A DNA stretch of 64,000 nucleotides from the NCBI GenBank assembly GCA_016840825.1, contig JAEORN010000212.1:8399-72398 (forward strand). The letters are read 5' to 3'. The stretch comes from Candidatus Thorarchaeota archaeon (GTDB lineage: Archaea > Asgardarchaeota > Thorarchaeia > Thorarchaeales > Thorarchaeaceae). Below are positions 46,230 through 55,262 of the stretch, one piece after another. A model generated the notes under the pieces. It was given only the letters and a program-made list of their open reading frames with translations. It made no database searches and was not told the origin of the DNA. The position numbers and the translations under genes were made by a program. Positions within the stretch are counted from its first letter, which is position 1. The number at the start of each line of letters is the position of its first letter.

Positions 46230-47225
46230 TCACACTCGTTTTTCTAGTAGATTATGTTTCCAGGCCCATTCGATCTGACGGCTGATTCCTTCTTCCATAG
46301 TGACTTTAGGAACCCATCCAAGAAGGCGCTTTGCTTTTGCATTCGAATACCATCTGTCTTCATCCATGCTCTGGATTGTCTGCATATGCCATAGGAAAGT
46401 ATTCTTTCGGCGATTCTTAATCGGACTGAGAAGGCCAATACCTAACTTTGCTACACTTGTTGGGACTCTACGCGTTGGGATTTTCACACCCAACTTCTCA
46501 CCTAGGAAATTGATCAAATCTTTGTATTTCATAGGCGCATCCGGACAAATTATAATGGTGTTATTCAAGGCTGCATTTGATGTGACAGCCAGCGCGAAGG
46601 CTTCAATGACATCATCGATATGAGTGTACATGAGGTGTCTCTCTCCATCTCCGGGGAGAACAGGTACTTCTCTGTTGTTGATAGCTTCAATCAGTTCCAT
46701 GGCGGTATAGGTATCACCCTCACCCATCACACCAGTAGGTCGCAGGATGATATGATTCAATCCAGTATCCTTACTAATCTCTCTAATAGCGGATTCTGCC
46801 ATCACCTTGCTCTTGGAATAGTCAAATTGAGGGAGTAGCTCAGTATCCTCATTACCCGGAGGGTATCTTACAGGGCCGATTACCTCAGTAGTAGAACCGT
46901 AGATGAATCTCTCAATATTAGTCCCCACACAGGCATTCATTAGATTTCTAGTGCCCTCAACATTGACTTGGTAGAGCAAATCCACATCAGATGGGTAGAA
47001 ATCAAAATACGCAGCTAAGTGAATGACTACTTCGGCTCCTTCTACTATCTTCTCAAGTTCATCAAACTTGAGAAGGTCAGCTTCACGAAACTCAACACTT
47101 TCTGGAAGACCTGCTGTATTGCTTGTTGGTCGAACAAGAGCGATAATCTGATGTTCGTCCTCAACCAGACGATTTGCAAGTTTTCGCCCTATGAATCCAG
47201 TTGCTCCTGTCAACAAGATTTTCAT
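46230..47225 (-). CDS. NAD-dependent epimerase/dehydratase (extended SDR)
   Basis: 331 residues of the extended short-chain dehydrogenase family, closest in pattern to dihydroflavonol-4-reductase/3-beta-HSD-like members. Rossmann motif GATGFIGRKLA at 7-17, VIHLAAYFDFY, the catalytic YSKSK with Ser at an earlier GSTTEV, and ILRPTGVMGEGDTYT. The C-terminus contains RLLGWVPKVTMEEGI, a common ending in this group. Cytoplasmic. It is the first gene of an operon with the lactate-type permease, which hints at 2-hydroxy or ketone substrates, though SDRs of this type also act on lipids and sugars. SD-like GGTGG is nearby. Confidence 0.85.
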   Translation of the reverse strand: MKILLTGATGFIGRKLANRLVEDEHQIIALVRPTSNTAGLPESVEFREADLLKFDELEKIVEGAEVVIHLAAYFDFYPSDVDLLYQVNVEGTRNLMNACVGTNIERFIYGSTTEVIGPVRYPPGNEDTELLPQFDYSKSKVMAESAIREISKDTGLNHIILRPTGVMGEGDTYTAMELIEAINNREVPVLPGDGERHLMYTHIDDVIEAFALAVTSNAALNNTIIICPDAPMKYKDLINFLGEKLGVKIPTRRVPTSVAKLGIGLLSPIKNRRKNTFLWHMQTIQSMDEDRWYSNAKAKRLLGWVPKVTMEEGISRQIEWAWKHNLLEKRV

Positions 47226-47292
47226 GCAGCGCCACCTTGGAAGTTAGACTCATTCTTCCACCATTTATCTCTTACCGAGGGAGGTGAAATCG

Positions 47293-48573
47293 ATGAAATC
47301 AGAAGCCTCATTAGGTTTCAAGAGAAATTCAGAACAGAAAAACGTGGTGGAAGGACAAGTGACTTCAGACGAGCAATCTCAACATGCTGAAAAGGCAACA
47401 GTTGGGGAATCCCAGAGCTGGCAAATCTGGTTGGATGCGGCTCGTCAAAGTAAGCGGAATGGCAAATTGAGTGAAGCTGAAGCCTGCTATAAGCTAGTTG
47501 TTGAGCATAATCCACGATCAATTGAGGCATGGACAGAACTCTGTGTCTTGCTGCTTGAGCAACGAAAAGAAACAGAGGCAGAGAGGGTTGGAAAGAAACT
47601 TCTAAAGCTAACTGGAGGCAAGGGTCTCTCATGGGCCCGCTTGAGAGGTCAGCTTCGAGAGAAGTATATTGGAAACGAACCTAGTGCATCAGAGAAGGGT
47701 ACAACAGAAAAACCAGCGACTCAAGAATCCGAAGAAACTGAACAAGAGTCATCAATGTCATATCCATCTAGAAAGGCTCATACAAAAATTGAGAGAGAAC
47801 CATTCCCAGAGCTAAGGAAAAGAGATCAACCAGTCAAATCCAGTCCCGCTAGAAGTTCGAAGAAGGTGATGCATGAGAAGCAATCACAGGAAGTCAGACA
47901 CAGTGCCGCGGGGGATATTGGCTCTACAGAGAAGACAGCTGATCAGTGGTTAAGCTTTGCCAAGCTCTATGCAAAGCAGGGCAAATATCCTGATGCAGAA
48001 AGGGCACTTAGAAGTGCACTGAAAATGGACCCCGATAATACAGAAGCAATACAGTTACTTGCAGAGATTCTCCATAAAGTAGAGAAATACGAGGAAGCAA
48101 CCGATGTGCTCTTAGAAGTACTTGAGTTTGATCCTGTAAACACACGTACTCTTTACTTGTTAGGTACATCATATATGAAGCTGAGAAAATACCGTGAAGC
48201 AAGTGAGGTGCTTTACAGGTGCGTTGTTCTTGATGAGAGATATATTGATGCCTGGGCAGAGCTAGGAATCTCTCTTTCGAAACAGGGTAGATATGAACAA
48301 TCACAGAAGACACTACTGAGAGCAATCAGAGAGAGAAAGAAGGATCCTAGATTACTGACCTATTATGGAGTTTCACTCCGTGAAACTGGAAAATTAGCTC
48401 GCGCAGAAAATGTATATAGAATGGCAATTGCCGCAGATCCTGAATTCGCACCAGCATGGGAGGAATTAGCTAGGGTGCTTTCTCTCCAAGGCAAACAAAC
48501 CTCAGCACGCGAGGCTAAAACGAGAGCTAGAGCGATTGCTATTCGAAAAGGCGGATCCGTGAACTTAGAGTAA
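47293..48573 (+). CDS. TPR-repeat protein
   Basis: 426 residues. Residues about 35-110 hold one TPR-like pair (NGKLSEAEACYKLVVEHNP). Residues 120-215 are a charged, probably disordered linker. From about 220 to the end run at least five canonical 34-residue TPRs, seen as QGKYPDAERALRSALKMDP, VEKYEEATDVLLEVLEFDP, LRKYREASEVLYRCVVLDE, QGRYEQSQKTLLRAI and TGKLARAENVYRMAIAADP. A scaffold for protein-protein contacts. Start ATG chosen because GGGAGGTG sits well before it; the GTG at 47284 is also in frame. Convergent with the sirtuin gene, overlapping by nine bases. Partner unknown. Confidence 0.88.
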   Translation: MKSEASLGFKRNSEQKNVVEGQVTSDEQSQHAEKATVGESQSWQIWLDAARQSKRNGKLSEAEACYKLVVEHNPRSIEAWTELCVLLLEQRKETEAERVGKKLLKLTGGKGLSWARLRGQLREKYIGNEPSASEKGTTEKPATQESEETEQESSMSYPSRKAHTKIEREPFPELRKRDQPVKSSPARSSKKVMHEKQSQEVRHSAAGDIGSTEKTADQWLSFAKLYAKQGKYPDAERALRSALKMDPDNTEAIQLLAEILHKVEKYEEATDVLLEVLEFDPVNTRTLYLLGTSYMKLRKYREASEVLYRCVVLDERYIDAWAELGISLSKQGRYEQSQKTLLRAIRERKKDPRLLTYYGVSLRETGKLARAENVYRMAIAADPEFAPAWEELARVLSLQGKQTSAREAKTRARAIAIRKGGSVNLE

Positions 48574-49302
48574 TTGATCAATAGCTGGAAGCAACTCTCC
48601 TGCCTTTCCAAGAAGGTGAATATCTGCATACGAGGTTAGAGGAGTATCCTCTATGTTGATCTCCATAATCTTGCCACCATTTTGCTTTACAACAAGTGGA
48701 AACGATGCAGCAGGTTGGACTAAGCCCGATGTTCCAACTACCAATATTGTATCAGCTTTCTCAAGTTCCTCATAGATCGTTCTCATTACCATAGGATTCA
48801 GACTTTCTCCAAACCAGACAACATCGGGACGAAGATTTGCATGACACTTTGGGCAGATAGGAACATCATTAGGAGGCGTTTCAAGATTGGTATTATAATC
48901 ACACTTTGAGCACTTTATCCAGAATATATCTCCATGCACTTGAGTGATATTCTTCGAACCACCACGGTAATGTAGGTCGTCTACATTTTGAGTAATCAAA
49001 TGCTGGAGTCTGCCATGAGATTCCCATTTAGCAAGTACTAGATGTGCAGGATTTGGTTCGCACCCTCGAATTAGTGTTTGACGCCATTGATACCACTCCC
49101 ATACAAGCTTTGGATTCTTTGCAAAGGCTTGAGGAGTAGCTAGTTCCATTGGGTCATAATTTCGCCATAACCCATCCTTACCTCTGAATGTAGGTACATT
49201 CGATTCTCGACTAATACCAGCGCCAGTGAGTGCGATAAGATAACCAGATGATGAAATTAGCCGTGCGGCACTCTCAACATCTTCTCTTGGCACATCCATC
49301 AT
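48565..49302 (-). CDS. Sir2-family NAD-dependent deacylase
   Basis: 245 residues, class III sirtuin, removing acyl groups from lysines with NAD. Motifs: ALTGAGISRESNVPTFRG near residue 20, LITQNVDDLHYRGG with HGD including the catalytic His (QVHGDIF), the zinc knuckles CSKCDYN and CPKCHANLRPDVVWFGE, and VVGTSGLVQPAASFP. ATG at 49302 is preferred because GGGAG lies seven bases upstream; the longer GTG frame adds a non-homologous 15 residues. The tail overlaps the TPR gene. Archaeal homologues act on chromatin protein Alba and metabolic enzymes; the target here is unknown. Confidence 0.92.
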   Translation of the reverse strand: MMDVPREDVESAARLISSSGYLIALTGAGISRESNVPTFRGKDGLWRNYDPMELATPQAFAKNPKLVWEWYQWRQTLIRGCEPNPAHLVLAKWESHGRLQHLITQNVDDLHYRGGSKNITQVHGDIFWIKCSKCDYNTNLETPPNDVPICPKCHANLRPDVVWFGESLNPMVMRTIYEELEKADTILVVGTSGLVQPAASFPLVVKQNGGKIMEINIEDTPLTSYADIHLLGKAGELLPAIDQLL

Positions 49303-49433
49303 TGAATGTCTCCCACACAATGGTCGTAAGTATGAAATTGGCTCCACAAGAATGTACGTGCCGTCATGCTTATATTGTCCTTCTTAACAATGATGAATAG
49401 TAAACCATAGTAAATTTTCAAGAGGGTTCTGCC

Positions 49434-49874
49434 GTGTCAAATAGTGGATCAGACAAGCGAAGAAAAAGAAGAACTTGGCTTATGCCACAAGAGGTTGAAG
49501 TATGGTATGTACTTCCAGCAATCAGGCGAGAACTCACACGAACAATGATTGAGAAAGGAATTCCTCAGAAGCAGATAGCCCAGATGCTTGGCGTCACTGA
49601 ACCAGCAGTGACCCAGTACAAGCTAAACAAGTCAAAGCGGTCTCGAGGAGATCAAGTTGACATCCCAGAGAAAATTATCCCTGAAATAAGAAAATCCGCC
49701 GAAGTTATCATTGATGCGTGGGAAAATAAGGACTCAGGTGAATACGTCTACGAGATAATGACACGAGAAATCAATAGACTCATCGAAGTCCTAAGAGATG
49801 AGGGAACCTTATGTGATGTGCACAGAGAGTATTGTGCACATGTTGACGGTGAATGTTCAGCGTGTAAGGACTGA
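49434..49874 (+). CDS. HTH regulator with C-terminal cysteine cluster (Fe-S locus)
   Basis: 146 residues. The N-terminal half has a Xre-like helix-turn-helix: GIPQKQIAQMLGVTEPAVTQY near residues 42-62. The C-terminal tail has four cysteines, 127, 134, 141 and 144, arranged C-x6-C-x6-C-x2-C, a plausible [Fe-S] or zinc site. It resembles the archaeal COG2522-type predicted regulators. Start GTG with GAGGG upstream and a TATA-like TTATATTG near 49371. It sits five bases before a cysteine desulfurase homologue, and iscU follows about 1.4 kb on, so control of cluster assembly by cluster state is likely. Confidence 0.8.
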   Translation: MSNSGSDKRRKRRTWLMPQEVEVWYVLPAIRRELTRTMIEKGIPQKQIAQMLGVTEPAVTQYKLNKSKRSRGDQVDIPEKIIPEIRKSAEVIIDAWENKDSGEYVYEIMTREINRLIEVLRDEGTLCDVHREYCAHVDGECSACKD

Positions 49875-49879
49875 GATAC

Positions 49880-51094
49880 ATGGCATATTTCGATAATGCG
49901 AACTCCACGAGAGTGGATGAGAGAGTCATCGAGGCCATGCTACCATATTTTCGAGAACACTATGGAACAGCAGGTCTTGAATTGAGCCATGCTCAAGATG
50001 TTGGAGCAGTAACAGGACTGGAAAATGCCAGGAAGATTATTGCAGATTCACTCAATGCAGATTCTCGTGCGATTGTCTTCACTTCTGGAGCAACTGAATC
50101 GAATAATCTAGCGACGAGAGGTGTAGCCAGAGCGAACAAGAGCAGCGGGAAACACATCATCTCATCACCAATTGAAGTTCAATCAGTGTTACAATCCTTG
50201 AAACGACTTGGTGAAGCAGGATATGAAATCGAATATCTGGATGTTGATGAGCATGGACTTGTGAATTTGGATCAGCTCAAGAGTATGATACGAGATGACA
50301 CTGTGCTTGTTACGATTCAACATGGAAATGGCGAAATAGGAACAGTACAACCAATTGAAGAGATAGCGAACATAACAAAAGAGCGTAAGATTCTCTTTCA
50401 CACTGATGCATCTCAAACCTATATGAAAATACCACTAGACACTGAGAAGATACCGGTGGATCTCATTACTATTGATGGACATCTTATTCATGGGCCAAAA
50501 GGTGCAGGAGCTCTCTATATTCGGCGAGGTACCAGAATCGATAGACTCCATGAAGGCGGAGATGAGGAGAGAAGGCTTCGGCCCGGGATTGAAGACATTC
50601 CAGCGATAGTAGGATTTGCTAAGGCCGCAGAGATATGGAAACCAGAAGATACGAAGAAGCTACAGGAGTTGAGTGGGTATCTAAAAGAGAGGATATCTCA
50701 TAAACTAAGCGATATTAGATTCACTGGACATCCAGAGAAGCGGATACCAGGTCTCTTTAGTATGCTCGTCCAGTATATCGAAGGAGAGAGCATGCTTGTT
50801 CAATTAGACATGTTTGGCTACTCGGTTTCAACAGGATCGGCATGTTCTTCAAAAACACTACAGGGAAGTCATGTGCTAAAAGCAATTGGACTTCCTCCCG
50901 AGCTGTCACATGGGTCTCTGCGAGTTTCATTCTCAAGGTTCAACACAAAAGATGAGATTGATGACTTTATTGAAACTCTGGTTCCAGGAGTGGAAAGACT
51001 GAGGGAGTTCAGTCCTATAAGGCATGGAGAATACTTCGCAAATACAGAGGAGGAAGATGATCATCATCATGATATTCCGGATGATGATTGGTAG
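49880..51094 (+). CDS. Cysteine desulfurase homologue lacking the PLP lysine
   Basis: 404 residues, IscS/NifS-like fold type I. Conserved: FTSGATESNN, HGNGEIGTVQPI, FHTDASQ and the mobile catalytic-cysteine loop GSACSSK (Cys322). But the pyridoxal Schiff-base site reads DGHLIHGPKG: Leu202 replaces the lysine (Lys206 in E. coli IscS), and the ring-stacking His104 is Val100. The enzyme should therefore not form the usual internal aldimine. As I recall, an archaeal IscS (Archaeoglobus fulgidus) also lacks this lysine. C-terminus ends with EEEDDHHHDIPDDDW, a metal-binding-looking tail. Five bases after the regulator gene. May receive sulfur or iron for IscU without desulfurase activity. Confidence 0.88.
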   Translation: MAYFDNANSTRVDERVIEAMLPYFREHYGTAGLELSHAQDVGAVTGLENARKIIADSLNADSRAIVFTSGATESNNLATRGVARANKSSGKHIISSPIEVQSVLQSLKRLGEAGYEIEYLDVDEHGLVNLDQLKSMIRDDTVLVTIQHGNGEIGTVQPIEEIANITKERKILFHTDASQTYMKIPLDTEKIPVDLITIDGHLIHGPKGAGALYIRRGTRIDRLHEGGDEERRLRPGIEDIPAIVGFAKAAEIWKPEDTKKLQELSGYLKERISHKLSDIRFTGHPEKRIPGLFSMLVQYIEGESMLVQLDMFGYSVSTGSACSSKTLQGSHVLKAIGLPPELSHGSLRVSFSRFNTKDEIDDFIETLVPGVERLREFSPIRHGEYFANTEEEDDHHHDIPDDDW

Positions 51095-51364
51095 TTCTTT
51101 CGTGAATACATCAACAATAGATTTCATCCAAACCCAAGAGAAGGCAATACTGAAACAAATAGCACCCTATTGCTCTTCTAGGATTTCAAGGAAATACTCA
51201 GAAATATGGTATAAGCTAACAATGTAACACCTTATTATATAGTCGGGAGAATATATCTGCTTAACACATTAGAGTTCAGAGAGTTGACAATGTAAATCAC
51301 CAGCAAGTTTCGTAAGATTGCTATGAATGGCTTCGATATACATAATCCGTGTATAGGAGGTCAT
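51095..51364. promoter_or_regulatory. Intergenic region with a likely promoter before a surface protein
   Basis: 270 bases without a gene. CTTATTATATAG (about 51231-51242) is the best TATA candidate. The nonamer ACAATGTAA occurs on either side of it (51219-51227 and 51287-51295), and GGAGG at 51356 is the ribosome site of the next gene. Confidence 0.35.
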
Positions 51365-52441
51365 ATGATGAAGAATAAGCACCTTGCACTTTCGATACTT
51401 CTGGTATTGATTATTGGACTCGGAGCAATGAAATTCTCTACGCCATCGATTATAACTAATAGACCAATTCATCGTTCATATCATGAAGCTGGAACAGTTT
51501 GGTCAGATAATTTTACAGATGGTGATATGGACGGTTGGACTACCTTTGCGTGGCCGGATTCTGAACTTCCAGCGAACTTCACCATTATAGATGGGATTGT
51601 CTATGCTCAAGATGAAGAGCGGATGAATATCGCAGCTCATGAGAGCGCTGAAACTGAGGGGACATGGTCCTTTGACATTCTGATAGGAAGCGATAAGGCG
51701 GCAGGCGTTGAATTCATTTCATCTGGTTCATTGGTCGAGTCAGATGAACGCGGATATGAGTTGATTTTTTCTACCGCACCTACCAATGGTATTTCCGGAC
51801 CTTCAATCCAATTAGTCAAGCTGTCTGTAAATTCTGCCTCACAATTTGTTTACAAGGTCTTAGATCATTACAACATGAACCCCTTAGGCTGGCATCATGT
51901 TGATATCACTAGAGATCGTAAGGGATACATATGTGTATATTTCAACAATACACTCATTCTTGATGCAGTTGATGAATCTATAACATCATCAAATCAATTC
52001 TCATTTGCTTTTCAAGGAGATTCAGGAGGGGCATTTGATAATGTGGTCGTCAGCAACTCAGTTGATATCGACTTGGTTGGACCAAGGTTTGTCGAAGAGC
52101 CAACTGATCAGAATATCACAGAAGGAGAAGCATTCAGTTATAGAATAAATGCCACAGATGTTAATTATGTGGATGGCAACTCTTGGTCGGTAAATGACAC
52201 AGTTAACTTTGCTATCAGTACTTATGGTAAAATAACAAATGCTACAGAGTTGGTTGCTGGAGTCTATGGTCTTGAAGTATCTGTAAGTGATGGAATCGGT
52301 AATACACGAAGCGCAACATTTCGTGTAACTGTTGAAGATTCATTATCAGTAGTGGACCCACTGCTATTCATTGTAGGTGGAGGAGCAATTGTAGTGGTTG
52401 TGATTATAGCGCTTATCGTCTTTATGAAGAAACGAGCATGA
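51365..52441 (+). CDS. Secreted surface protein with LamG-like and Ig-like modules
   Basis: About 358 residues. ATG at 51365 or 51368 follows GGAGG; upstream frame to 51323 is unlikely. Signal segment MMKNKHLALSILLVLIIGL. A first module (residues about 40-230) looks like a concanavalin/LamG-type beta-sandwich (WSDNFTDGDMDGWTTFAWPD, HHVDITRDRKGYICVYFNN). A second module (about 230-325) matches the Ig-like unit repeated in the giant beta-helix proteins downstream (SWSVNDTVNFAISTYGKITN). C-terminal anchor LLFIVGGGAIVVVVIIALI. It interrupts the two Fe-S assembly genes but has its own promoter-like region, so is probably unrelated to them. Confidence 0.72.
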   Translation: MMKNKHLALSILLVLIIGLGAMKFSTPSIITNRPIHRSYHEAGTVWSDNFTDGDMDGWTTFAWPDSELPANFTIIDGIVYAQDEERMNIAAHESAETEGTWSFDILIGSDKAAGVEFISSGSLVESDERGYELIFSTAPTNGISGPSIQLVKLSVNSASQFVYKVLDHYNMNPLGWHHVDITRDRKGYICVYFNNTLILDAVDESITSSNQFSFAFQGDSGGAFDNVVVSNSVDIDLVGPRFVEEPTDQNITEGEAFSYRINATDVNYVDGNSWSVNDTVNFAISTYGKITNATELVAGVYGLEVSVSDGIGNTRSATFRVTVEDSLSVVDPLLFIVGGGAIVVVVIIALIVFMKKRA

Positions 52442-52515
52442 ACGTAGACCATTGATGTGTCACAAAGGAAAAGTCCTAAAGTGGAAATTGTCCGGTTCTA
52501 CTTGAGGCACAACCA

Positions 52516-52896
52516 ATGTACTCTGACAAAGTCCGAGAGAATTTCACGAAACCACAGAATATGGGGAAGATGGAGAATCCAGATGGTGTTGGAGAGGTCG
52601 GAAATCCCGTGTGTGGGGACATGCTTCGTTTATACATCAAAGTAGAGGACGATGTCATTGTAGATGCCAAGGTCGAAACATTCGGGTGCGTGGCTGCAAT
52701 CGCGACTTCATCAATGACGACACAGATGGCTATAGGCAAGACTATCGAAGAAGCAAAGCAACTTACCCGCGGAGAAGTCGCTGAAGCTCTTGATGGTCTA
52801 CCTCCTCAGAAGATGCACTGCTCAAATCTAGCTGCTGATGCACTTCACAAGGCGATTGAGGATTACGAATCAAAACACTTCAAAGCTAGCGAGTAG
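52516..52896 (+). CDS. iscU: IscU/NifU-type iron-sulphur cluster scaffold
   Basis: 126 residues. The scaffold cysteines are all present: Cys33 in NPVCGD (with Asp35), Cys58 in FGCVAAIATSS and Cys102 in KMHCSNLA. This is the full three-Cys-plus-Asp site on which [2Fe-2S] and [4Fe-4S] clusters are built. ATG with GAGG about eight bases upstream. It is 75 bases after the surface protein and 1.4 kb after the desulfurase homologue, on the same strand. The LPPQK segment that contacts chaperones is present (GLPPQKMHC). Confidence 0.94.
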   Translation: MYSDKVRENFTKPQNMGKMENPDGVGEVGNPVCGDMLRLYIKVEDDVIVDAKVETFGCVAAIATSSMTTQMAIGKTIEEAKQLTRGEVAEALDGLPPQKMHCSNLAADALHKAIEDYESKHFKASE

Positions 52897-52939
52897 GAAA
52901 GAATCCCTTACGACGAATCAATGAAGAGAATAGTACTAT

Positions 52940-53083
52940 TCAGATAATGAAACCGATAATAGTTTCACATTTCTTGCATACAATAGCGTGATAGTTTGTA
53001 AGAATGCCTCCCTTTACACTTCGATTTTCAATATCTCTTGCCCTTAGCATTTCATGACAGTTCGGGCATTTACCGATCTCCAT
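52940..53083 (-). CDS. Tiny zinc-ribbon protein
   Basis: 47 residues: MEIGKCPNCHEMLRARDIEN at the N-terminus and CKKCETIIGF near the end. Two CxxC knuckles about 30 residues apart make a classic zinc ribbon. The ATG at 53083 has GAGG eight bases upstream; the longer open frame adds residues with no likeness to anything and is rejected. Function unknown; such ribbons bind nucleic acids or act as subunits. Confidence 0.6.
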   Translation of the reverse strand: MEIGKCPNCHEMLRARDIENRSVKGGILTNYHAIVCKKCETIIGFII

Positions 53084-53190
53084 ATCGTTTTCCTCTTGAG
53101 ATGCTTCATTTGAAAGAATATAGCATTTTGCAGAGAAAACAGCCATGTCAAGCCAAGAAATAAGGTCAAAACAGACAAGTGGCAGTGCAA

Positions 53191-53685
53191 TTATTTCATC
53201 GAATAGCAATGATTACAACAATCATCTCCTCCCATCAGTGTCTTGGAGATCTCGAAGTTAATGTTTTTATTAAAACCTGCAACGATGTGAGGATCGGTAC
53301 TGCAATGGAATATGAGTCCAAACTCTTCCTTTCCTATCTTCCTGTAAGTATCAGCCATTGGGCATTTGGTTGCGTGAATCTGGACTTTCCCGCCTTCTCG
53401 ACTTACAGTAAATTCGCCACCTACAGAGCCAAACGAATTCCACAGTGTGTCAAGAAGATCATCGATGGAATTGCTCCCTCTCTCTCGCGCGAGTTCCGAC
53501 CAAGCGTATTGGGTTTCTTCAGCAATTATCTCAAGAACATCTTGATCCGCTTCCCTTCCATACTCACTCACATATTTCTCAAGGAGCGAATTCAGCTTTG
53601 ATGGATCATTTCTGGCAGCGCGGATTCTGTGAACCAACGCTGCAAGCTTATTCCTCTGCTTTTCATCCAATTGTATCAATTCCAT
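53191..53685 (-). CDS. L-2-amino-thiazoline-4-carboxylate hydrolase-like protein
   Basis: 164 residues. The C-terminal half carries the pattern of the ATC-hydrolase family (Pfam PF14196): KCPMADTYRKIGKEEFG, then FHCSTDPHIVAGFN and KTLMGGDDCCNHCY. Family members open a thiazoline ring in a bacterial cysteine-synthesis route, but most archaeal members are uncharacterised. The N-terminal half is helical (AALVHRIRAARNDPSKL). The conserved cysteines and the GD-x-C region suggest an active site or a metal site. It lies near the Fe-S/cysteine locus, which makes a sulphur link attractive but not shown. Confidence 0.55.
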   Translation of the reverse strand: MELIQLDEKQRNKLAALVHRIRAARNDPSKLNSLLEKYVSEYGREADQDVLEIIAEETQYAWSELARERGSNSIDDLLDTLWNSFGSVGGEFTVSREGGKVQIHATKCPMADTYRKIGKEEFGLIFHCSTDPHIVAGFNKNINFEISKTLMGGDDCCNHCYSMK

Positions 53686-53832
53686 TAAAGGTGTCCAGAG
53701 ATTTCAATTAAAGAATCATTGCTCTACGCCAACCACAACTACTACCCATCCAAGAGGCTAAATCTGGAGACGAGACTGCTAGTATTAGCATAATCGGTAT
53801 TATCTCCATTCAAACCAGATGGATAGGAGCTT

Positions 53833-53841
53833 GTTTATATT
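53833..53841 (+). promoter_or_regulatory. TATA-like box before the acyltransferase gene
   Basis: GTTTATATT about 42 bases ahead of the ATG; predicts a short leader of about 15 bases containing the weak GCGAG ribosome site. Confidence 0.35.
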
Positions 53842-53877
53842 CCCCCTCATCCTTAACATGTGAATTGAAATTGCGAG

Positions 53878-55080
53878 ATGAACGAATCTGATGCTTATCG
53901 TTCTCAAAAGCCTCGATATCTTTTCCTTGATAACATAAAGGTCCTATTCACCATCTTAGTGATATATTGGCATGTGATGGTCACATATGTCGACGCAGGA
54001 TGGTGGTACTATAAGGAGTCTAATCCGACTGATCCAAGTAGCTATATCTTCCTTCTATTACTGGTCTCAATTGGTGGTATATTCCAGACCTCGCTTTTGG
54101 GATTGTTCTTTTTGCTAGGAGGATACTTCACTCCAAATAGCTATGACAGAAAGGGGGGTTATCTGTTCTGGAAAGAACGCATCATTCGTATTGGAATTCC
54201 CCTTCTGCTATATGTTGTGTTGATCAATCCCGTGATGATATACACTCTGTCCCTATTGGGAATACCTCCTTGGGATACTTCCCCCTATCTCCAAGGCTCG
54301 TTTTTTGATTATTACTTCATCATGTTCCAAACATGGCAAGGCATCATTGATTTCTTCTCATTTGGGGGACCAATGTGGTTCCTAAGAGTACTTCTTCTAC
54401 TAACAGCAATCTATACACTACTGCGACAAACTATGAAATTCGATACTGTGCGACGGAGAATACCTCACGAAATAGAAATTCCAAGATTCATCTATTTGCT
54501 ATTTCTAGCTATCGTGCTTGGTCTGCTCACTTTTGTGGTTCGCATCTTTCTACCTATCGACGATAGACCCTTAGAGATACCATGGGGACAACTCATCCAA
54601 TATTTTATGATGTTCGGTGTTGGTGTCATGTGCGTACGCAATAAATGGTTCGAGAAGATAACTAAACGACAGGTCCAATTCTGGATGTTCGCAATAGTCA
54701 TCTCTATGCTTCTTATCTATCTCGATTTCTTTTTTGTTCTTGGAGTCGAAGCAGACCTTGCTGTTTTTTCAGGGGGATTTAATATTCATGCACTTCTCTT
54801 TTCCATTGCAGACAATGTGATTTGCATAGGTGTAATCTTTGTCATAATCAAGGTCTTCTATGCAAAATGCAATAAACAAGGGCCCTTCCTTCAGCGCTTC
54901 TCAAGAAGTGCATATCATATGTATCTAGTTCATCCACCTATTCTTGTTTCGCTGTCCCTTGGAATTGCATTTCTTGATCTCAATCCATTGGCAAAAATCG
55001 GGATAGTGTTTTCTTTAGCTGTAATCCTCTGCTATCTAACAAGTGAGCTTATCAGAATCATTACGAATGTTGCGAGATGA
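53878..55080 (+). CDS. Acyltransferase 3 family membrane protein
   Basis: 400 residues with about 10 membrane segments, Pfam Acyl_transf_3 in plan. The N-terminal segment YLFLDNIKVLFTILVIYWH carries the family Asp and the active-site His near residue 32. Other family-like stretches are LGLFFLLGGYF, WKERIIRIGIPLLLY, and the late SAYHMYLVHPPILV, a typical end motif. Such proteins acylate sugars, lipids or surface polymers at the membrane. Single gene. Glycan or lipid modification is expected, target unknown. Confidence 0.85.
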   Translation: MNESDAYRSQKPRYLFLDNIKVLFTILVIYWHVMVTYVDAGWWYYKESNPTDPSSYIFLLLLVSIGGIFQTSLLGLFFLLGGYFTPNSYDRKGGYLFWKERIIRIGIPLLLYVVLINPVMIYTLSLLGIPPWDTSPYLQGSFFDYYFIMFQTWQGIIDFFSFGGPMWFLRVLLLLTAIYTLLRQTMKFDTVRRRIPHEIEIPRFIYLLFLAIVLGLLTFVVRIFLPIDDRPLEIPWGQLIQYFMMFGVGVMCVRNKWFEKITKRQVQFWMFAIVISMLLIYLDFFFVLGVEADLAVFSGGFNIHALLFSIADNVICIGVIFVIIKVFYAKCNKQGPFLQRFSRSAYHMYLVHPPILVSLSLGIAFLDLNPLAKIGIVFSLAVILCYLTSELIRIITNVAR

Positions 55081-55262
55081 ATCTTATTTCTGGACTCACA
55101 CACTTACTACCACAGGTGGTCTGCGATTTTTGATGTCGTTAATACAATCAGAGTATAAATTTCGCATATGTGAAAGTCTATTACAAGTCAATACCTATCA
55201 CTCATGCAATAATTCAGATTGAACGTTCGTTTTATTTTGAAGATAAATAGTTGGTTGATCTA

